From Geothrix oryzae (lineage in GTDB: Bacteria; Acidobacteriota; Holophagae; Holophagales; Holophagaceae), in assembly GCF_030295385.1 (NCBI RefSeq), contig NZ_AP027079.1, positions 1,488,001 to 1,552,000 of the forward strand: a stretch of 64,000 nt of DNA. Direction: 5' to 3'. This document shows, one piece after another, positions 60,027 through 64,000 of the stretch. Every line of letters begins with the position of its first letter. The first letter of the stretch is position 1. The notes under the pieces are model-generated. The model made no database searches. It saw only the letters and a list, made by a program, of their open reading frames with translations, and was not told the DNA's origin. The position numbers and the translations under genes are program-made.

Positions 60027-62063
60027 CTACTTCGTCATGTTCTGTCGCAGGGCCGCCTTCAGGGCCTCGGCCTCGGGGTTCGCGGCGGCCGGTGTCGCCA
60101 CGCCCGCCAGCTGTCCGGCCTTCTCGCTGAGCAGGAGGCCCAGCAGGCTTTCGATGAGGCTGCCGCCGCCCTTATCGCCCCCGCCCATGTGGATCTTGGG
60201 GACCACATCCACCTGGGACTTCTCGATGGCTTCGGCGAAGCGGTTCATGACCTGCTGCACGAGCTGGAACTGGGGGCCGCCGTAGGCGCGGACCTGCTCC
60301 TCGATGGCCATGGCCTGGGCGATGCCCACGCGGGCGGCCTGCTCGGCCTGGGCTTCGGCCATGACCTTGATGCGCTTGGCCTCGCCTTCGCCCATGAGGC
60401 GCACCTTCTCGGCTTCGGCGCCGGCGAGCGTCTGGATCTGGGCGGCCTGCTGCTGGGCCTTGGCGTAGTCGGCCTTGCCCTGGTTGCTCTGCACCTCGAT
60501 GCCGATGGCGGATTCCGTGAGCAGGGTCTGCTGCTTGGCGCGGGCCTCGGCTTCGCGGAGTTCGCGTTCCTTCACCGCGGCGCTCTGCTGGCGACCGTAG
60601 GTCTCCACCTGCTCGTCGGCGATCTGGCGGCTGCGCAGCTGCACGAGGATCTGCTCGATCTGTCCGCCGGGCGCGCCGCTGGTGGGCGTGCCGATGAGGA
60701 CTTCCTGGAGCTCCAGGTTGTACTGGGTGAACTTCTCCTTCATCTGGACGCCACTCTGCTCCTGGATGGCGCTGCGGTCCTGGATGAGCTGGATGAGGGT
60801 GCGGGTCTGGCCGATGTTCTTGAAGTAGGCGCTGACCATGGGGTCCAGCGTCTGTTCCACGAGCTTCTTGATGTCGCCGAAGCGCTGGATGACGAGGGGC
60901 GCCTTGCGGTAGTCGATGTGCACCACCACGGAGAGCGGCAGGCTGGGCTCGAAGGCATCCTTGGTGATGAGGCTCACCTCGGTCAGGTTCTCGTCGAACT
61001 TGTGGCTGCCCACCTCACCCTTGGTCCACTTGAGGATGAAGTTGGTGGTGGGCACCATGAGCACCTTGCCGGCGTAGGTGTTGAAGGCGTACTTGCCGGG
61101 CAGCAGGGGCTCGCTCCAGACGCCACGGGTGCCCTTGGTGACCAGTTCGCCGTGGCGATACTCCTGGCCGCTGATGTCGGTGCCGATCTCGCCGGTGTAG
61201 CTCACCACCACGCCCACCGTGCCCACTTCCACCACGGTCTTCGGGATCATCTCCACCGTCGCGAAGAGGCGGTTGATGTAGTAGGTGCCTTCCACCAGCA
61301 CCTGGTACTGGCGCCCACGCTGGCCGCCCGCCACGAGGAACTTGTCCGCGTCCTGGAAGTTGTTGTGGTAGCTCGCCACCTGGTTGGGATCTTCACCCAC
61401 GGTGGGCGCGATGATCTCACCGCTGGATAGCGAAGGCCCGTCGTGCACCGTGACGATGCCCACGGCGTCGTCTGCGCCGCGGATGATGACGGGCCGCCAT
61501 CCGGCACGCTCGGTGATGATCGCGCTCATCTTCTGGAAGGTTTCCACCTCGCTCTTATCCAAAGGCAGGTAGTAGACCTGGTCTTCGGTGAGTACCACGA
61601 ACTGCACGAGGTTGATGGCATACATACCTTCGCGGAGGATCTGCCGCTGGGGGCCCTTTTCACCACCGCTCTGGAGGAAGGCCACCACATCCTGGAAATC
61701 AGCGCCATGGCTGTTGCTGGCCAGGGCCTGGGAGGGCGGCAAGTCCTTGCCGTCACGGGCGAAGACATAGCCGATCTTGCCCTGGGGGATGGTGACCATG
61801 GGCATCTTGTGGATGCGGTACTGGAAGGGGGTGAGCAGGTGCCAGCCGCCGCGCAGCAGGTGGGGCTGGAAGCCCGCCTCGCCGCCCAGGGCGATGAGGC
61901 CGGTCTTGACGGAGCCCTTGCCGCTGATGAGCTTCTCCACGATGCCCACGCGGTTGTTGGGGATGTAGCGGATCCACTTGCTGAGGAGGAGCGCCGCGAA
62001 GGCGGCGCTAAGGAAGGCCAGTAAGCTCAGGCCGGGATTGGCGGAAAGCCAGGAGAGGTCCAT
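60027..62063 (-). CDS. Large flotillin-like SPFH/band-7 protein
   Basis: 678 residues from ATG 62063, with GGAG six bases upstream; a longer open frame is not used. One membrane helix (about 10-30, LSLLAFLSAAFAALLLSKWI) is followed by IPNNRVGIVEKLISGKGSV and a long band-7 region in about two copies. A coiled coil rich in Glu/Ala (EAEARAKQQ, EAEKVRLMGEGEAKRIKVMA) and a Gly-rich end follow. Such proteins scaffold membrane microdomains. At 678 residues it is longer than typical flotillins (about 400-530). Confidence 0.88.
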   Translation of the reverse strand: MDLSWLSANPGLSLLAFLSAAFAALLLSKWIRYIPNNRVGIVEKLISGKGSVKTGLIALGGEAGFQPHLLRGGWHLLTPFQYRIHKMPMVTIPQGKIGYVFARDGKDLPPSQALASNSHGADFQDVVAFLQSGGEKGPQRQILREGMYAINLVQFVVLTEDQVYYLPLDKSEVETFQKMSAIITERAGWRPVIIRGADDAVGIVTVHDGPSLSSGEIIAPTVGEDPNQVASYHNNFQDADKFLVAGGQRGRQYQVLVEGTYYINRLFATVEMIPKTVVEVGTVGVVVSYTGEIGTDISGQEYRHGELVTKGTRGVWSEPLLPGKYAFNTYAGKVLMVPTTNFILKWTKGEVGSHKFDENLTEVSLITKDAFEPSLPLSVVVHIDYRKAPLVIQRFGDIKKLVEQTLDPMVSAYFKNIGQTRTLIQLIQDRSAIQEQSGVQMKEKFTQYNLELQEVLIGTPTSGAPGGQIEQILVQLRSRQIADEQVETYGRQQSAAVKERELREAEARAKQQTLLTESAIGIEVQSNQGKADYAKAQQQAAQIQTLAGAEAEKVRLMGEGEAKRIKVMAEAQAEQAARVGIAQAMAIEEQVRAYGGPQFQLVQQVMNRFAEAIEKSQVDVVPKIHMGGGDKGGGSLIESLLGLLLSEKAGQLAGVATPAAANPEAEALKAALRQNMTK

Positions 62064-62283
62064 GAGGACTCCAGGGGACGGGTTGCTTGGAGTGTACCGG
62101 CCCGGGGCGCCGTCCCGCCCGGAGTCCGGAGGCCTTCCGTGGTCCCGCGCCCCGGCTCGAGTTCGAGCGGGCACCGGGGATCCAACGCGGAAAGAACCAT
62201 ATGAAGGCTGTGAACATAGGCGGGCCGACCTTCCGCGCCGTGACGGGCATCACCATTTTCCGGGGCGCGGGTAGTCTGGTCGC

Positions 62284-62907
62284 ATGGGCGGATGGCTGGA
62301 GTGGCTTCAGGAGCGGCGTGGAGCCGTGGTCGTGGCGATCGTGGCGGCCCTGACTGGGCTCTGGTGGTGGCAGGGGCGGCCCGTGACCCAGCCGCCGGGG
62401 ATGCTCGCGCCGGAGGACCCGCTCCAGGCCCCGCCGGAGGCCCCGGCCCCCTGGACCTTCCGGAACCACTCGCTCACGGCCCTCGCGCGGTTCGAGCTGC
62501 GGGCGCGGGTGCTGGGCGTGGAACGATACCGCTTCGACCGGCCCGCCGAGCTGTCTCCCGTGGACTTCGCCCTGGGCTGGGGGCCCATGTCGGATTCCCG
62601 GATCCTGGACGCCTTCAGCATCCAGCAGCGGGACCGCTGGTATTTCTGGAGCAGCCCCCGGATGCCGATTCCCGAGGCCGAAGTCATCGCCCACAGCGCC
62701 AACATGCACCTGATCCCGGCCACGCCGCTCGTGGAGAAGCGCCTGCTGGCCGTGAAGCCGGGGCAGGTGGTGGCGCTCCGGGGCCAGCTCGTGCGGGCGG
62801 ACGGGAAGGATGGCTGGCACTGGGTGAGCAGCCTCACCCGGACGGATACCGGCGATGGCTCCTGCGAGGTGATCTGGGTGGAGTCCGTGCGGGTGACAGA
62901 CCGCTAG
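62284..62907 (+). CDS. Membrane-anchored hypothetical protein
   Basis: 207 residues. A short cytoplasmic start (MGGWLEWLQERRG) and one helix (AVVVAIVAALTGLWWW) anchor a soluble domain with LTALARFELRARVLGVERYR, FALGWGPMSDS and the repeated Trp-rich RWYFWSSPRMPIPEAEVIAH. It resembles exported acidobacterial proteins of unknown role. The 220 bases before it hold no recognised gene. Confidence 0.65.
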   Translation: MGGWLEWLQERRGAVVVAIVAALTGLWWWQGRPVTQPPGMLAPEDPLQAPPEAPAPWTFRNHSLTALARFELRARVLGVERYRFDRPAELSPVDFALGWGPMSDSRILDAFSIQQRDRWYFWSSPRMPIPEAEVIAHSANMHLIPATPLVEKRLLAVKPGQVVALRGQLVRADGKDGWHWVSSLTRTDTGDGSCEVIWVESVRVTDR

Positions 62908-62995
62908 GACCAAATGTGACTTCTGGGTAGACAACATAGAATCTTCCGCCTGATAGACTCGGCAGGTTGAAGGCCCCCAGTGGTCTTGGAGTCCC

Positions 62996-64000
62996 ATGTT
63001 TGACATCGAAGCGTCCCTCGACAGCCGACTGCTGGCCGAACCCCGGAACCGCCCCACGGTGGTGTTTCCGGAGGCCCTGGATCCCCGCACCCTTGAAGCC
63101 GCCTGCTTCCTGAGCCGGTTCATCCGGCCCGTGTTCCTGGCGCCCGAAGCCGAGGTGCGCGCCGTGGCCGCCCAGCACCTGGCCCATCTGGGCGCCGACC
63201 GCGTGGCCTACACGCTGTCGGAGAGCGCCTTCGTGGTGCCCGCCACCCGGCCCGACCTGGTGGAGGCCTTCGCCACCGCCTGCGTGGACTTCGGCCGGAC
63301 CCACGGCCGGCCCATGAGCCTGGACGAGGCCCGCCTGCTGGTGTCCGAACCCGGGCGCTTCGGCATCTGGGCCGTGAAGCAGGGCCATGCCGACATGGTC
63401 GTGGGCGGGGCCATCCACGAGCCCAAGGCCTTCTTCCGGCCCATGGTGGAGCTGCTGGCCCACCGGAGCGTCGCCTGCGAGGCGGGCGTGTTCGTGCTGC
63501 CGGATTCCCACCCCAACGATGTCTATCCCCACAACATCGTGGTGTTCGGCGATGTGGGCGTGAACGCGACCATGACGCCGCGCACCCTGGCCGAGGTGGC
63601 CGTGGGCACCTGCGCCGTGGCCCGCGACCTCTTCCCGGAGGAGGTGCTGCCGGAGATCCGCTGCGCCATGGTGTCCTATTCGAACCGCGGCAGCGACGAG
63701 GGCCCCTCGCCCGAGCTGGTGCGGCAGGCGGCTGATTTGGTGCCGGACATCCTGGCTGAGCGCATCGCCCACAGCACCCGCTACGCCAGCATCCACATCC
63801 GCGGCGAGGTGAAGGTGAGCGTGGCGCTGTCCCGCCGGTCCGCCGACCTCTACCACCCGGACGGCCTGCCCTGGGAGGGCGGGCCCAATGTGATCGTCTG
63901 CCCCAACCTCGACATGGGCAACCTGCTCTATCACCTCTACGCCACCCGGTTCCCCGAGGCGCGGAAGTTCCCGGTCATGTTCGGCCTCTGGTTCCAGGGC
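62996..64000 (+). CDS. pta: Phosphate acetyltransferase (3' end cut by the window)
   Basis: 335 codons from ATG 62996, with GGAG four bases upstream, open to the right edge. It aligns with the PTA/PTB fold: TVVFPEALDPRTLEAACFLS at the start, WAVKQGHADMVVGGAIHEP in the middle and VFVLPDSHPNDVYPHNIVVF. The enzyme interconverts acetyl-CoA and acetyl phosphate. A short version without the N-terminal regulatory part is expected. An ackA gene, if any, lies outside the window. Confidence 0.85.
   Translation, partial: MFDIEASLDSRLLAEPRNRPTVVFPEALDPRTLEAACFLSRFIRPVFLAPEAEVRAVAAQHLAHLGADRVAYTLSESAFVVPATRPDLVEAFATACVDFGRTHGRPMSLDEARLLVSEPGRFGIWAVKQGHADMVVGGAIHEPKAFFRPMVELLAHRSVACEAGVFVLPDSHPNDVYPHNIVVFGDVGVNATMTPRTLAEVAVGTCAVARDLFPEEVLPEIRCAMVSYSNRGSDEGPSPELVRQAADLVPDILAERIAHSTRYASIHIRGEVKVSVALSRRSADLYHPDGLPWEGGPNVIVCPNLDMGNLLYHLYATRFPEARKFPVMFGLWFQG

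Overview
The window is about 64 kb of GC-rich bacterial chromosome with short intergenic gaps and mostly GGAGG-type ribosome binding sites. The gene mix fits an Acidobacteriota chromosome, most likely the Holophagae/Geothrix side: an Oar-like TonB receptor with a carboxypeptidase-regulatory N-terminus, an S55 (SpoIVB-type) peptidase, an S9 peptidase, a PEGA-domain Ser/Thr kinase and two ArnT-like transferases. The taxonomic placement is inference from gene content; no rRNA or tRNA gene was seen.

Positions 1-39,900 hold ordinary backbone genes. They run from an outer-membrane TonB-dependent receptor (its stop codon lies just outside the left edge) through a secreted S55 peptidase with a translationally close beta-propeller protein, enoyl-CoA hydratase, nadC, an S9 peptidase, a TolC-like channel, acyl-CoA dehydrogenase, a histidine kinase, a LipB-Nudix fusion, a PEGA kinase, purE and a BaiN-type flavoprotein. 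Next come two tandem GAPDH paralogues, a Fis-type regulator, pyruvate kinase, DinB, cinA, plsY-gpsA, a medium-chain dehydrogenase and corA. The stretch 30.9-37.1 kb is a lipid-linked sugar/lipopolysaccharide-modification cluster (ArnA-dehydrogenase homologue, two ArnT-like transferases, a GT9 transferase, an ArnE/F-like small transporter). After it come mtnA and a class II aldolase, then two small stand-alone genes.

Positions 39,968-58,874 are the striking part: an integron gene-cassette array without an integrase (a CALIN). I place 37 attC sites, most about 124 bp long and bounded by gcctaac and gttaggc. They separate 37 cassettes, 36 with a plausible ORF, all on the minus strand. The array therefore reads right to left, and its attI-like end is at 58,868-58,930. 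No tyrosine recombinase is encoded next to that end or elsewhere in the window. attC sites are near-identical at the attI-like end and decay toward the left end, as expected if left cassettes are oldest. Cassette genes are visibly AT-richer than the backbone. They encode many small membrane proteins, two cupins, a VOC protein, a methyltransferase, a dual-specificity phosphatase, a DUF2314-like protein, a zinc-ribbon protein and a stand-alone protein resembling domain III of elongation factor Tu.

Positions 59,085-64,000 return to GC-rich backbone: a TPR protein, a large flotillin/SPFH protein, a small membrane-anchored protein and the 5' part of a phosphate acetyltransferase gene cut by the right edge.
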